Of a stretch of DNA of 64,000 bases, positions 19,133 to 27,406 are shown piece by piece. The notes beneath the pieces were generated by a model that saw only the letters and a list, made by a program, of their open reading frames with translations, made no database searches and was not told where the DNA came from. The DNA is from an uncultured Myxococcales bacterium (lineage in GTDB: Bacteria; Myxococcota_A; UBA9042; DTJE01). Where the stretch lies: positions 1 to 64,000 of the forward strand of contig CALJUR010000002.1 in assembly GCA_937975765.1 (NCBI GenBank), given 5' to 3'. Numbering within the stretch: the first letter of the stretch is position 1; each line of letters opens with the position of its first letter. Made by a program: the position numbers and the translations under genes.

Positions 19133-19285
19133 GGCCGGAAGTGTAGGGCGGGGCCCCCGCGCCCCGCCTTTCCGGGTCCGGATCGTGCGACAAGTGCCCG
19201 GCGGGGGACAGGGCCTCACATCCACGTTGGCGGGGGACAGGGCCCCACATCCACGTTGGCGGGGGACAGGGCCCCCGCCCTACAG
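19133..19285. repeat. 153-bp direct repeat, copy 1
   Basis: This is the first of two copies, identical as far as I can compare by eye, offset by 189 bases. Each copy begins GGCCGGAAGTGTAGGGCGGG, contains the palindrome GGGGCCCCCGCGCCCC and ends with three 29-base tandem units starting GGCGGGGGACAGGGCC, the first two ending CACATCCACGTT and the last ending CCCGCCCTACAG. It lies downstream of the giant Cys-rich lipoprotein gene. Confidence 0.9.
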
Positions 19286-19321
19286 GGGGTTGGCGGTTCC
19301 GGTGGCCAGCGAAGGACTCCG

Positions 19322-19474
19322 GGCCGGAAGTGTAGGGCGGGGCCCCCGCGCCCCGCCTTTCCGGGTCCGGATCGTGCGACAAGTGCCCGGCGGGGGACAG
19401 GGCCTCACATCCACGTTGGCGGGGGACAGGGCCCCACATCCACGTTGGCGGGGGACAGGGCCCCCGCCCTACAG
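19322..19474. repeat. 153-bp direct repeat, copy 2
   Basis: Second copy of the 153-base unit, separated from the first by 36 bases of unrelated sequence. Its last base abuts the putative -10 box of the greB-like gene, so the repeat supplies part of that promoter. Apparent identity between copies suggests recent duplication or gene conversion. Confidence 0.9.
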
Positions 19475-19480
19475 TAGAAT
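19452..19480 (+). promoter_or_regulatory. putative promoter of greB-like gene (leaderless)
   Basis: TAGAAT (19475-19480; 5/6 to TATAAT) lies six bases before the ATG. GGGACA (19452-19457), part of the repeat, sits 17 bases upstream and matches 4/6 of TTGACA. Transcription would start at or next to the A of the ATG. No ribosome site is visible, so a leaderless mRNA is implied. Confidence 0.5.
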
Positions 19481-19486
19481 CCCCGC

Positions 19487-20029
19487 ATGAGCCGCGCCTT
19501 CGTCAAGGAACCCGACGGCGATTCCCCCGGCGACCTGCCCGAACGGCCGATCAGCCCGCACCCGAACTACGTCCGCCCGCAGGGGCTGCGGCGGCTGCAG
19601 GACGAGGCGGCACGGTTGCAGGCGGAACGGGACGCCCTGGAAGGGGAGGGCGACGCGATGGACGTCGTGGCGCGGCGCGCGGTGCTGGCCCGGGACCTGC
19701 GGTACGTGCGCGCCCGGATCGAGTCCGCGATCGTCGTGCCGCCGGGGGGCGCGCCGCCGGACCAGGTGCGGTTCGGGATGCGGGTGACGGTGGCCGACGA
19801 GGACGGGGTCGCGCGCACCTTCGACATCGTCGGCGAGGACGAGGCCGACGCCGACGAGGACCGGGTGTCCTGGGTGTCGCCGCTGGCCCGCGCCGTGATG
19901 GGGGCGCACGTCGACGACGAGGTCACATGGCGCCGTCCCGCGGGCGACGCGGTGCTGACGGTGGTCCGGATCGAGGAACCGGTCGGGCCCGCCCGGGCAC
20001 GGAGGCGGAGTCGTCTCGGGCGCACCTGA
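19487..20029 (+). CDS. GreA/GreB-family transcript cleavage factor
   Basis: This 180-residue protein opens MSRAFVKE, close to the MSKAFTKE-type start of GreB. It continues with an N-terminal helical part (about 35-90; LRRLQDEAARLQAERDALE ... RAVLARDLRYVRARIESA) like the Gre coiled coil that enters the RNA polymerase secondary channel, and a C-terminal FKBP-like domain (VRFGMRVTVADEDG ... DRVSWVSPLARAVMGAHVDDEVTWRRP), matching the family SPLGRALLG..GD motif. Gre factors rescue backtracked polymerase. The acidic tip (EGEGDAMD) is retained. It could be a Gre-like anti-factor such as Rnk, but the coiled coil argues for Gre. The start is supported by a leaderless promoter six bases upstream. Confidence 0.78.
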   Translation: MSRAFVKEPDGDSPGDLPERPISPHPNYVRPQGLRRLQDEAARLQAERDALEGEGDAMDVVARRAVLARDLRYVRARIESAIVVPPGGAPPDQVRFGMRVTVADEDGVARTFDIVGEDEADADEDRVSWVSPLARAVMGAHVDDEVTWRRPAGDAVLTVVRIEEPVGPARARRRSRLGRT

Positions 20030-20041
20030 CGCTGGGAGTGT

Positions 20042-20524
20042 CTACTGTGCGGCCTGCGGGTCGGGCTTGATCCGGATCGCCTTGGCGAAGACCTTCACGG
20101 TAATCATCCACTCCTTGCCGACGATCTCGAGTTTCTGTTCGTAGCGGGGGAACAGCAGCGCATCGGCGCCGGGGATGCTGGCGATCGCGTTGTAGGTCGC
20201 GATCTCGCGGGCCAGGGCGAACATGTCCAGGGACATGCCCTTCCTCGGCGCCAGCGAGGTCATGGAGTCCCCCGTGATCAGCCCGACCACGCGATCCTCG
20301 GGGCGCGCCATCCTGACCTTGCCCTTGCCCCTCGAATAGGCCTCGACCTGGCCCATGCCCGTCACGTCCCCCAGGATCTCGTAGTCCGAGCGCTGCAGGG
20401 GGGCCAGGGAGACATCGATGCGGTCCATGTTGACCATCGTGCGGGACACCCTCACGACGTGACCGCAACCGGGCAGCACCAGGGCAAGAGACAGGGTTCC
20501 GATCAGCAGGGCAAGACGCTTCAT
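20042..20524 (-). CDS. small lipoprotein of unknown function
   Basis: This 160-residue lipoprotein (lipobox LPGC) begins at ATG 20524 with AGGAGG upstream. It has no acidic tether: after the Cys the sequence goes directly into a folded domain with QRSDYEILGDVTGMGQVEAYS and NAIASIPGADALLFPRYEQKLEIVGKEW. The YEILGDVTG segment is reminiscent of small lipoproteins annotated with domains of unknown function in Bacteroidetes and others; no role is known. It is convergent with the greB-like gene (12 bases apart) and divergent from the toroid lipoprotein at 20697. Confidence 0.75.
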   Translation of the reverse strand: MKRLALLIGTLSLALVLPGCGHVVRVSRTMVNMDRIDVSLAPLQRSDYEILGDVTGMGQVEAYSRGKGKVRMARPEDRVVGLITGDSMTSLAPRKGMSLDMFALAREIATYNAIASIPGADALLFPRYEQKLEIVGKEWMITVKVFAKAIRIKPDPQAAQ

Positions 20525-20696
20525 GGGCGGGTCCTCCTGTCGCACGCGGGAAGTCCGCGCGGCTTGACGAATTGCCTGGGACGCCGAGAGATTCCCCCGC
20601 CGGCCCCCCTCGTGTCAAGACGGAATTCCTCCACTTTTCCCGCCTTCGCGTGCTTTTCGCGCTACCATCCCCCGGCCTTGGCATCCGGAGGATCCC

Positions 20697-22979
20697 GTGA
20701 CGAAGCGCTTCATCCCGATCCTGGCCGCGACGGCGGCCCTGGCAATGGCCGTGGCCTGCGGTGGCGGCGACGGGAACGACGACCCCGGCATCGACGCGAC
20801 CGACGTGCAGGAGGCCGGCGAGGTCCCCGCGGACGTGCAGCCGGAGGCCGCGACCGACGTGGCGGACGTTCCCGCGGAGGCGGTCGAGGACGTGCCCGCG
20901 GAGGCCGTGGCGGACGTTCCCGCCGAGGCGGTCGAGGACGTCCCTGCCGACGTGCCTGTCGAACTGCCCCTGTTGCCCACGCAGGCGCCGCTGGCCACCC
21001 CCGCCGATCCCCTGAAGGACACCGGTGTCGCCTCCTGCGCCGTGTTCCAGGAGGAGAAGTGCGAAGGCGGCACGCTGTACCGCTGCGACATCTACGACCC
21101 GGCCGCGCAGGCGTTCGTGGACACCCCGGACCCGCTGCTGCGGCGCGCCTTCCTGTTCGACCGCTGGCGCGACCTGTACCAGACGCCGGACGGCCAGGCG
21201 ATCGACCGCGACTTCGTGGGCGAGACGCTGCCCGGCACGCCAGAGACCGAGTGGGGCGCGATGGAACACCTGTCCGGGTACTGGGGCACCGGCGACGGCG
21301 GCATCTGGACCGGATGGTCCGTGGTGGCGTCCGTGCTGCGGTACTCGCAGACGGGCACCGAGGCCGACTACGCCCGTATGGAACAGGCCGTGAAGGACAT
21401 CCTGGCGATGTACGAGGTGACCGGCATCCCGGGCTACTTCATCCGGTACCACTTCCTGCTGATGCCCGACGGCGCGCCGCAGCCCCCCGACCACATCATC
21501 CGGTGGGAGGGCAGCGCCGGCCTGAACCACCACGACCGGGATGTCGATCCCGCCGCGCTGAAGTACCTGCCCGCGGCCTACATCGACGGGTACACGGACG
21601 CGGAAGGCAAGGTCTGGAAGGGCCGCCCGATGTGGCACGGCCGCCCCTCGATCGACCAGAACACCGGCCCGATGACGTCGCTGCCGATGGCGTACGACCT
21701 GCTGCGCGACGACGAATTGAAGGCGCGCATCTCGAAGCACCTGACGTGCTACCTCAAGCGCCTGCAGCGCGTGGAGATGATCAACCTGCAGCAGAACCCC
21801 GACCTGCTGGCCGCGCTGATGTCCTACTTCCAGGCCGGCGAACTGAAGCTGGACCCGGATGACATCGACCTGACGAAGCTGGACCGCATCGTGGGCTACG
21901 TGCAGCGGCAGGTGAACACGGCCAACGACGCCACCTTCGACATGTCCTGCCCCGACACCGTGCAGATGGAGCCGTGGCGCGTCATCGATGCCGCGGACTC
22001 CGAGAACTTCATCGCGGACCTGCTGCAGTTCGTGCTGGACATGGACACCAGCGCGGGGGGGGAGAACCAGATCGATCATTACTACTTCCCCAGCCTGCGA
22101 GGCGGCGACGCCATGCACCTGATGCACCTGGCCACGATGGCGTACCACTTCACCGGCGACGAGCAGTACCGCACCTTCCTGTACGACGAACTGATCGGCA
22201 ACCTGCACACCGACCAGGTGGCCCTGACCACCGGCGCGTTCGACCTGCCGAAGTGGTGCCGGTCGTTCTACGGCGACCAGATCACCTACGGCCCCTGGTG
22301 GGCCTTCCTGCACCTGCTGGGCGACTGCCCGCTGAAGGCGACGCTGCAGCGCGGGTTCCACGACGAGTTGTGGGACAAGATGCAGAAGACCTTCAAGAAC
22401 CTGGACATCGAGATCATGTACGCGGGCGCGGTGCCGGCCGCGATCGGGAAGGATCGCGACGCGGCGCTGGCCGAGGCGTTGTCGCTGATGCAGCGGATGG
22501 GCGGCAACGGGTGGAAGGACGGCGTCCTGGTGCTGGACGACCCGCGGCGCGCCTACCCGCTGGCCCGGCAGTTCGTCGCGGACAACGCGCTGGACGGCAG
22601 CGTCCCGTCCTGCCCGACGCAGAAGGAGATCGACGCCTGCATGGCCGAGATCAACGTGCTGGGCGTCACGATGCCCGGCCCCGGCATGGACGAGTTCGCG
22701 TGCACGGAACCGGCCGAGTGGCAGTGCTCGATCGGCAACGGCAAGTGCGTGTGGCAGCAGATGTCCGTGTCGCTGCCGCCCGACCTGCGCCCGTGGTCCG
22801 ACTTCATCTGGCAGCGCAATCCCTTCGCGCTGGGCGCGTTCCCCGGCGTCACCGGCGGCAGCCAGTACGCGGGCAGCGACGTGTCGGAACCCTACTGGAA
22901 CGCCCGCCGCTACGGGTTCATCACCGGGGGCGCGGGGCAGGTCCTGGCGTGGCGTTCGTCCGGCGATTGCGGGGAGTAG
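20697..22979 (+). CDS. large lipoprotein, alpha/alpha-toroid-like, acidic tether
   Basis: This 760-residue lipoprotein (lipobox MAVAC) starts at GTG 20697, with GGAGG upstream and a GCTACCAT box at 20661-20668. The Cys is followed by Gly/Asp and then a striking tether of repeated DVPAEAVE / DVPAEAVA units to about residue 90. The body is rich in aromatic residues and helices (GTGDGGIWTGWSVVASVLRYSQTG, LMHLATMAYHFTGDEQYRTFLYDEL), which fits an alpha/alpha toroid as in glycan-degrading or terpene-cyclase-like proteins. No catalytic motif is clear. Two Cys-containing loops near the C-terminus (SCPTQKEIDACM, CTEPAEWQCS) imply an extracytoplasmic location. Function unknown. Confidence 0.75.
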   Translation: MTKRFIPILAATAALAMAVACGGGDGNDDPGIDATDVQEAGEVPADVQPEAATDVADVPAEAVEDVPAEAVADVPAEAVEDVPADVPVELPLLPTQAPLATPADPLKDTGVASCAVFQEEKCEGGTLYRCDIYDPAAQAFVDTPDPLLRRAFLFDRWRDLYQTPDGQAIDRDFVGETLPGTPETEWGAMEHLSGYWGTGDGGIWTGWSVVASVLRYSQTGTEADYARMEQAVKDILAMYEVTGIPGYFIRYHFLLMPDGAPQPPDHIIRWEGSAGLNHHDRDVDPAALKYLPAAYIDGYTDAEGKVWKGRPMWHGRPSIDQNTGPMTSLPMAYDLLRDDELKARISKHLTCYLKRLQRVEMINLQQNPDLLAALMSYFQAGELKLDPDDIDLTKLDRIVGYVQRQVNTANDATFDMSCPDTVQMEPWRVIDAADSENFIADLLQFVLDMDTSAGGENQIDHYYFPSLRGGDAMHLMHLATMAYHFTGDEQYRTFLYDELIGNLHTDQVALTTGAFDLPKWCRSFYGDQITYGPWWAFLHLLGDCPLKATLQRGFHDELWDKMQKTFKNLDIEIMYAGAVPAAIGKDRDAALAEALSLMQRMGGNGWKDGVLVLDDPRRAYPLARQFVADNALDGSVPSCPTQKEIDACMAEINVLGVTMPGPGMDEFACTEPAEWQCSIGNGKCVWQQMSVSLPPDLRPWSDFIWQRNPFALGAFPGVTGGSQYAGSDVSEPYWNARRYGFITGGAGQVLAWRSSGDCGE

Positions 22980-22981
22980 CC

Positions 22982-23037
22982 CTGGCGGGGGACGGGGCCC
23001 CCGCCCTACATCAGGGACGGGGCCCCCGCGCCCCGCC
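22982..23037. repeat. GC-rich palindromic intergenic repeat
   Basis: The gap between the toroid lipoprotein and the convergent beta-barrel gene is filled by two units of the dispersed repeat: one ending GGGCCCCCGCCCTACA and a second containing GGGGCCCCCGCGCCCCGCC. Each can form a strong GC hairpin and may act as a bidirectional terminator. Confidence 0.75.
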
Positions 23038-24075
23038 TCAGTAGGTCAGGTTCAGCCCGAAGTACAGTTCCGACTGGTCTCGCTTGGCGAACGCGAACCG
23101 GTAGATCCCCCCCGCCAGCATCGGCGCCCCTTGCGCGTACGCCAGCGACAGGTCCACGCCCGGCCACGGCTTCGGCATCGGCAGCGTGAAGGTCAGCGCC
23201 ACCTCGAAGTAGTAGGTGGACCCGCGCCAGCCCTGGTCGTGGCCCTCCCGGTCCGGGTACGGCTCGGCCCACCAGGACTGCCACAGGAACGACGGCGAGA
23301 ACCAGTCCACGGGCTGGTAGATCAACTGGCCCTGGATGCCGGCCGACTGGCGCTCGTTCGGCGCCGACCTCTCGGCGGACTCGGCGTCCTTCGCGAACGA
23401 GTACCGGTAGATGCCCGTGACGATCAGGGTCAGCGGCCCGTACGACGGCGCCAGCGACAGCGTGACGGTCGGCCGCGTGACGTACCCCCGCGACCGGCTT
23501 TCCCGCGAGGTCGGCGCGGTCAGGTACAGCGACGCCACGCCCGGGATCGGGAACTTCGGGATGGGCAGCGCGAACTTCCGCCAGTAGTAGAATCGCAGGT
23601 CGGACGGGAACAGCCCGTTCTCGCCCTCGTCCGCCACGTACCGCTGCAGCATGTCGAAGCGCACGCCCAACTGGTTGTTCTTCGTGACGTCGAACTTCGC
23701 CTGCAGCAGGTACCAGGAGTACACGTCGTTCGCCGAGTAGGCGTCCGACACCAGGTTGAAGTGCAGTTCGTAGATCGCCAGCAGGTGCCAGAACTGCCCG
23801 GTCTTGGCCCGCGTCGGGATCCGCGCCGAGATGTCCACGTCCTGGCCCTGGGCGGTCGCGGCCGTGCCGGTCGTCCCGGTCGCGGTCGTCCCCGCCGTCG
23901 GGGCCGTCGTGGCGCCCGTCCCCTCGGGGGTTGCCGGCGCCGCGATCGCCTGCCCGCCTTCCGGCGGGGTCCCTTCCTGCGCGTGGGCGGTCGGGCCGTA
24001 GGCCCCCAGCAGCAGCGCGGCTGCCAGGAGCCCGGCGACCCTCCCCGCCGGCGCGCGCGGCATTCGTGTCTTCAT
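23038..24075 (-). CDS. outer-membrane beta-barrel protein
   Basis: This 345-residue protein has a signal peptide ending GPTAHA, then a 60-residue Thr/Gly/Ala-rich linker, then alternating amphipathic beta strands typical of an outer-membrane barrel (LLAIYELHFNLVSDAY, RPTVTLSLAPSYGPLTLIVTGIYRYSF, GSTYYFEVALTFTLPMP) and a C-terminal strand ending in an aromatic residue (LYFGLNLTY), the usual barrel-assembly signal. ATG 24075 follows GGAGG. It begins 22 bases after the metalloprotease gene and is the last member of a three-gene unit with the lipoprotein and protease. The barrel may anchor or export the partners. It is not a recognised porin family. Confidence 0.8.
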   Translation of the reverse strand: MKTRMPRAPAGRVAGLLAAALLLGAYGPTAHAQEGTPPEGGQAIAAPATPEGTGATTAPTAGTTATGTTGTAATAQGQDVDISARIPTRAKTGQFWHLLAIYELHFNLVSDAYSANDVYSWYLLQAKFDVTKNNQLGVRFDMLQRYVADEGENGLFPSDLRFYYWRKFALPIPKFPIPGVASLYLTAPTSRESRSRGYVTRPTVTLSLAPSYGPLTLIVTGIYRYSFAKDAESAERSAPNERQSAGIQGQLIYQPVDWFSPSFLWQSWWAEPYPDREGHDQGWRGSTYYFEVALTFTLPMPKPWPGVDLSLAYAQGAPMLAGGIYRFAFAKRDQSELYFGLNLTY

Positions 24076-24097
24076 GTCCAGCCTCCGCACGCCCGCC

Positions 24098-27000
24098 TCA
24101 GTCGAAGTACCGGTAGTAGTCCAGGAAGTACTTGATGTCGTACGTGCTGGTGTACTCGCGGTGCTCGATGTTCACCGCCTCGTTGTAGTCCCACAGCATC
24201 TTGTACGACACCGGCGACAGGTCCGCGCACGCGCACAGGTGCTGGTTCCGGTCGTCCAGGTACAGGTAGGTCCACAGCGCCCCGTTCGCGTCGTGGAACG
24301 ACTGGTGGCCGTCGTCCGCGGTCCCCAGCGCGATCTCCCGCGGGTCGAAGTCGAAGTACTCCGCCATGTCCTGGGCCCGGTCGAAGACGCGGAACCCGAT
24401 CCACTCCTTCATGGCCTGGTCGCCGAAGTTGATGTCGTGGGTGTCCATCGCGAACACCTCGACCGCCAGGGGCAGGAACCACGGGTACACGTCGTAGGCG
24501 CCGCCCAGCATCTCCAGCACGGCCGCCAGCGAGTCCGAGTACATCAGCGGGTCGCCGCGGCTGCCCTCGTAGTACGCCAGGTACGCGTAGTCGTCCCAGT
24601 TGTACCAGTCGGCCGGCCACAGGCCCAGGAAGGACAGCATCGCGTAGAACTTGTCGTAGATGATGCCGATGCGCGTCACGTCGCCGAAGAAGCTGTCGTA
24701 CGTCGTCGCGTACGACCGCTCGCCGTTCGACTGGGTCAGGATCGCGCGGTAGAAGTCCACCACCATCCGGTTCGCCTGTCCCATCTCCTGGTCGAACTGG
24801 TCGCGCAGGTTGTCGAAGAAGAAGCGGTCGCCCTGCACCCCCAGCAGTCGCAGGTTGTTCTCCAGCCCGTCGGCGTCCCAGTCCAGCGACCACAGTTCCA
24901 GGAAGCGCCGCAGCCAGTAGGTGCTGTTGAAGGCCGAGTCGGCGTAGGTCCAGGTCTCCCAGTACTGCCGGTACGACCGGAAATTCCGGAACTTGTACAT
25001 CCAGTCGTAGTAGAGGATGGCGTTCTTCACCATCTCGGTCGGCGTCGTGCCCAGGTCGAAGACCTCGACCAGCGGCGACAGCGGCTCGTGGTAGTCGTTC
25101 GCGAACAGGTAGGCGCGCTCGGGGTGCCGCACGCCGTCGAACCCGCCCTTCTCCTCCGCCGGGTCCCGGGCCGGATCGTGCCAGTCGGGATGCACGACCC
25201 GCAGGATGGCCGGGTCGGTCTCCTGGTCCACGGCCGCCTGCGAGTCATAGCGGTACGCGTAGGTCAGCGTGGCCACGTCGTAGGGGTACCAGCCCAGGTC
25301 CGCGCTGGTCTCGGCGAAGTGGTGCACGTAGTCCATCACCGACGACGAGTTGCCGTGCGCCTGGTTCTTGCAGCCGGTGCAGGACTGGTAGTGCGGCCGG
25401 TCCACCGACCCGTAGAAGTTGTGGTACAGGCCGATGTTGTGGCCCAGTTCGTGGACGCTGGTCTGGTGGGCGATGCGCCACCGGATGTCGTCCTCCCACT
25501 CGTCGAAGGTCTGCCAGGTGCCGTCGGCCTTGCACCGCTGGCTGATGTCGGCGATCGAGGCCAGCAGCGCGTCGGCGTTCATCAGCCCGATGCCGTGCAG
25601 GCCCGCGGCCACCCGCCGGTTGGCCAGGTAGGTCGCGTGCGCCTTGGCCGAATCCTTGGCCTGCCGCAGGAACTCCGCGCCCGCCTCGATGGCCCCCGGG
25701 GCCGTGAAGTCGTTGAAGCCGGTCGGGCTCTCCTCCGAGTCCAGCCGGCCCGCGATGTCCCAGAACAGCCGTTCGCCCTCCAGCAGCAGGGGGTTGCCGG
25801 CCTGCAACTCCTTCAGGCCCGCCTCGCGACCGCTGTAGACGAAGGTCTGGTACGGCGGGTAGAAGTACCGGATGTCCGCCAGCAGCATGTGGTAGTAGTC
25901 GTACCAGTCGTCGTCGTGGGGCACGACCCAGTCGTCCGGCTCCTGGCCCATGTAGGACGTCATCTTGGCCATCAGCGTGGTGTTCTGGACGTTCGCCAGC
26001 ACCTTCCCGTCCACGATGGGCCGGATCTCGCCGGGCGTGCAGGCGCCCGCGCCCTCCTCGAACGAGTCCGTGACGGACTCCAGGTAGTCCTTCACGACCT
26101 GGGTGTACCAGTGCAGGCCCTGCCAGTTGTTGAAGTTCAGCACCGACCCGAGGATCTCGCCGGTCCGCGGGTCCATCCAGGACGGGCCGTAGCCCAGCCA
26201 CGGGATGTCCGAGAAGTCGTTGTTGTGCCACCAGACGAAACTGTATCGCAGGTCGCCGGGCGTGCGCACGATGCCGCCCTCGTCGGCCGGGTGGAACGCG
26301 ATGCGGAACTCGACGCCGGCCTGCTGGAACAGCGCGTTGGTCTTCTCGGCCACGCTGTCGTAGATGTCGGCGAACTCCTGCGGCACGTCCACCAGGTAGA
26401 TGTCGATGGGCAGGCGCGGGTTGAAGCGCGACAGCAGGCTGCGCGCCCCGATGAAGCCCGACTCCGGGTCCTGGTAGTTCTGGATCACGTAGTCCCACAC
26501 GCCGAACTGGCGGCGGTAGGGGTCCTTCTCGTCGACCGGCCGCGTCACGTACTCCTTGCCCGCGGGCGCGTCCGGCCGCCGCCACATCGAGTACTTCACG
26601 TCGACCGTCTGGGTGTCGATGCCGGCCCGGAAGACCAGCAGGCTGCCGTACCGGATGTCGACCCGGTAGGTCATGCGCACCGTCCACTCGAGGTAGTCGC
26701 CCTTGTCCCAGTCCACGACCTCGCCGGCCGGCGTGTTCGTCTCGTGCCGGACGGTGTCCACATACCGGAAACTGCCCGGCACCAGGCTCTTCGACACCAG
26801 CGTCATCGCGGAGGAGGTCCACCAGTCGTCGTACCAGGACAGGCGCGCCAGGTCGTTCAGGCGGCCTTCCTCCAGTTCCACCTTGATGAACTGGCGCTGT
26901 TCCCAGTCGCGCTCCCGGTTCTCCTCGAGGTAGTTCGTGACCTCGCCGTCCAGGTTCTTGCGCAACTGCAGGTCCACGTGGGTGCCCCCCCACTCCTGCA

Positions 27001-27391
27001 GCACGCGCGGCGCCAGGTCGGCCGCGTCCGAGGCGTCCGGCATGTTGCCGTCCGCGGCGTAGGGGCCGGGCGTGATCCCGTCCACGACCTGCAGGCTGTC
27101 CTTGGTCATCGAGAAGCGGACGTACTTCACGTCGGACTGCAGGCCCGGGAAGATGTCCGTGATGGCCGTCGGCACGCTGACCTTCGTGATCGACATGCCC
27201 ATCAGCCAGCCCCGGTCCTCGTCGTCGGTCGTCGCCGCGACGTGCCCCGGGTTCGGGCGCGTCAGGAAGTCCTTCCTCAAGTAGGTGTTCTCGTTGAACA
27301 GTTCGGTGCGTTCCTCGCGGTGGTCCGCGCAGGCCGTCGCCCACAGCGTCCCGGCGGCCAGCGCCAGCAGCATGGCGTTTCGCGTCTTCAT
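24098..27391 (-). CDS. metzincin-type zinc metalloprotease, lipoprotein
   Basis: This 1097-residue protein has a lipoprotein-like signal (LWATAC at about residue 21). The zinc site is a canonical metzincin motif HELGHNIGLYH (His647, Glu648, His651, His657) followed by a Met-turn candidate SVMDY about 27 residues later. It should be an active endopeptidase, located at the envelope or surface. The overall length and the large N-terminal region (about 600 residues, Trp/Tyr/Asp rich) resemble the zinc-dependent proteases annotated with DUF4953-like domains, but exact family membership is unverified. The C-terminal 400 residues are also aromatic-rich. Upstream 15 bases away is a lipoprotein gene, downstream a beta-barrel; all three start codons follow good ribosome sites. 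Confidence 0.85.
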   Translation of the reverse strand: MKTRNAMLLALAAGTLWATACADHREERTELFNENTYLRKDFLTRPNPGHVAATTDDEDRGWLMGMSITKVSVPTAITDIFPGLQSDVKYVRFSMTKDSLQVVDGITPGPYAADGNMPDASDAADLAPRVLQEWGGTHVDLQLRKNLDGEVTNYLEENRERDWEQRQFIKVELEEGRLNDLARLSWYDDWWTSSAMTLVSKSLVPGSFRYVDTVRHETNTPAGEVVDWDKGDYLEWTVRMTYRVDIRYGSLLVFRAGIDTQTVDVKYSMWRRPDAPAGKEYVTRPVDEKDPYRRQFGVWDYVIQNYQDPESGFIGARSLLSRFNPRLPIDIYLVDVPQEFADIYDSVAEKTNALFQQAGVEFRIAFHPADEGGIVRTPGDLRYSFVWWHNNDFSDIPWLGYGPSWMDPRTGEILGSVLNFNNWQGLHWYTQVVKDYLESVTDSFEEGAGACTPGEIRPIVDGKVLANVQNTTLMAKMTSYMGQEPDDWVVPHDDDWYDYYHMLLADIRYFYPPYQTFVYSGREAGLKELQAGNPLLLEGERLFWDIAGRLDSEESPTGFNDFTAPGAIEAGAEFLRQAKDSAKAHATYLANRRVAAGLHGIGLMNADALLASIADISQRCKADGTWQTFDEWEDDIRWRIAHQTSVHELGHNIGLYHNFYGSVDRPHYQSCTGCKNQAHGNSSSVMDYVHHFAETSADLGWYPYDVATLTYAYRYDSQAAVDQETDPAILRVVHPDWHDPARDPAEEKGGFDGVRHPERAYLFANDYHEPLSPLVEVFDLGTTPTEMVKNAILYYDWMYKFRNFRSYRQYWETWTYADSAFNSTYWLRRFLELWSLDWDADGLENNLRLLGVQGDRFFFDNLRDQFDQEMGQANRMVVDFYRAILTQSNGERSYATTYDSFFGDVTRIGIIYDKFYAMLSFLGLWPADWYNWDDYAYLAYYEGSRGDPLMYSDSLAAVLEMLGGAYDVYPWFLPLAVEVFAMDTHDINFGDQAMKEWIGFRVFDRAQDMAEYFDFDPREIALGTADDGHQSFHDANGALWTYLYLDDRNQHLCACADLSPVSYKMLWDYNEAVNIEHREYTSTYDIKYFLDYYRYFD

Positions 27392-27406
27392 GGTTTCCCC
27401 CCCCCC

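Noticed and set aside
19133..19474. Possible CRISPR array
   Set aside because: Two 153-base copies and short adjacent 29-base tandem units without unique spacers do not make a repeat-spacer pattern, and no cas genes are present.
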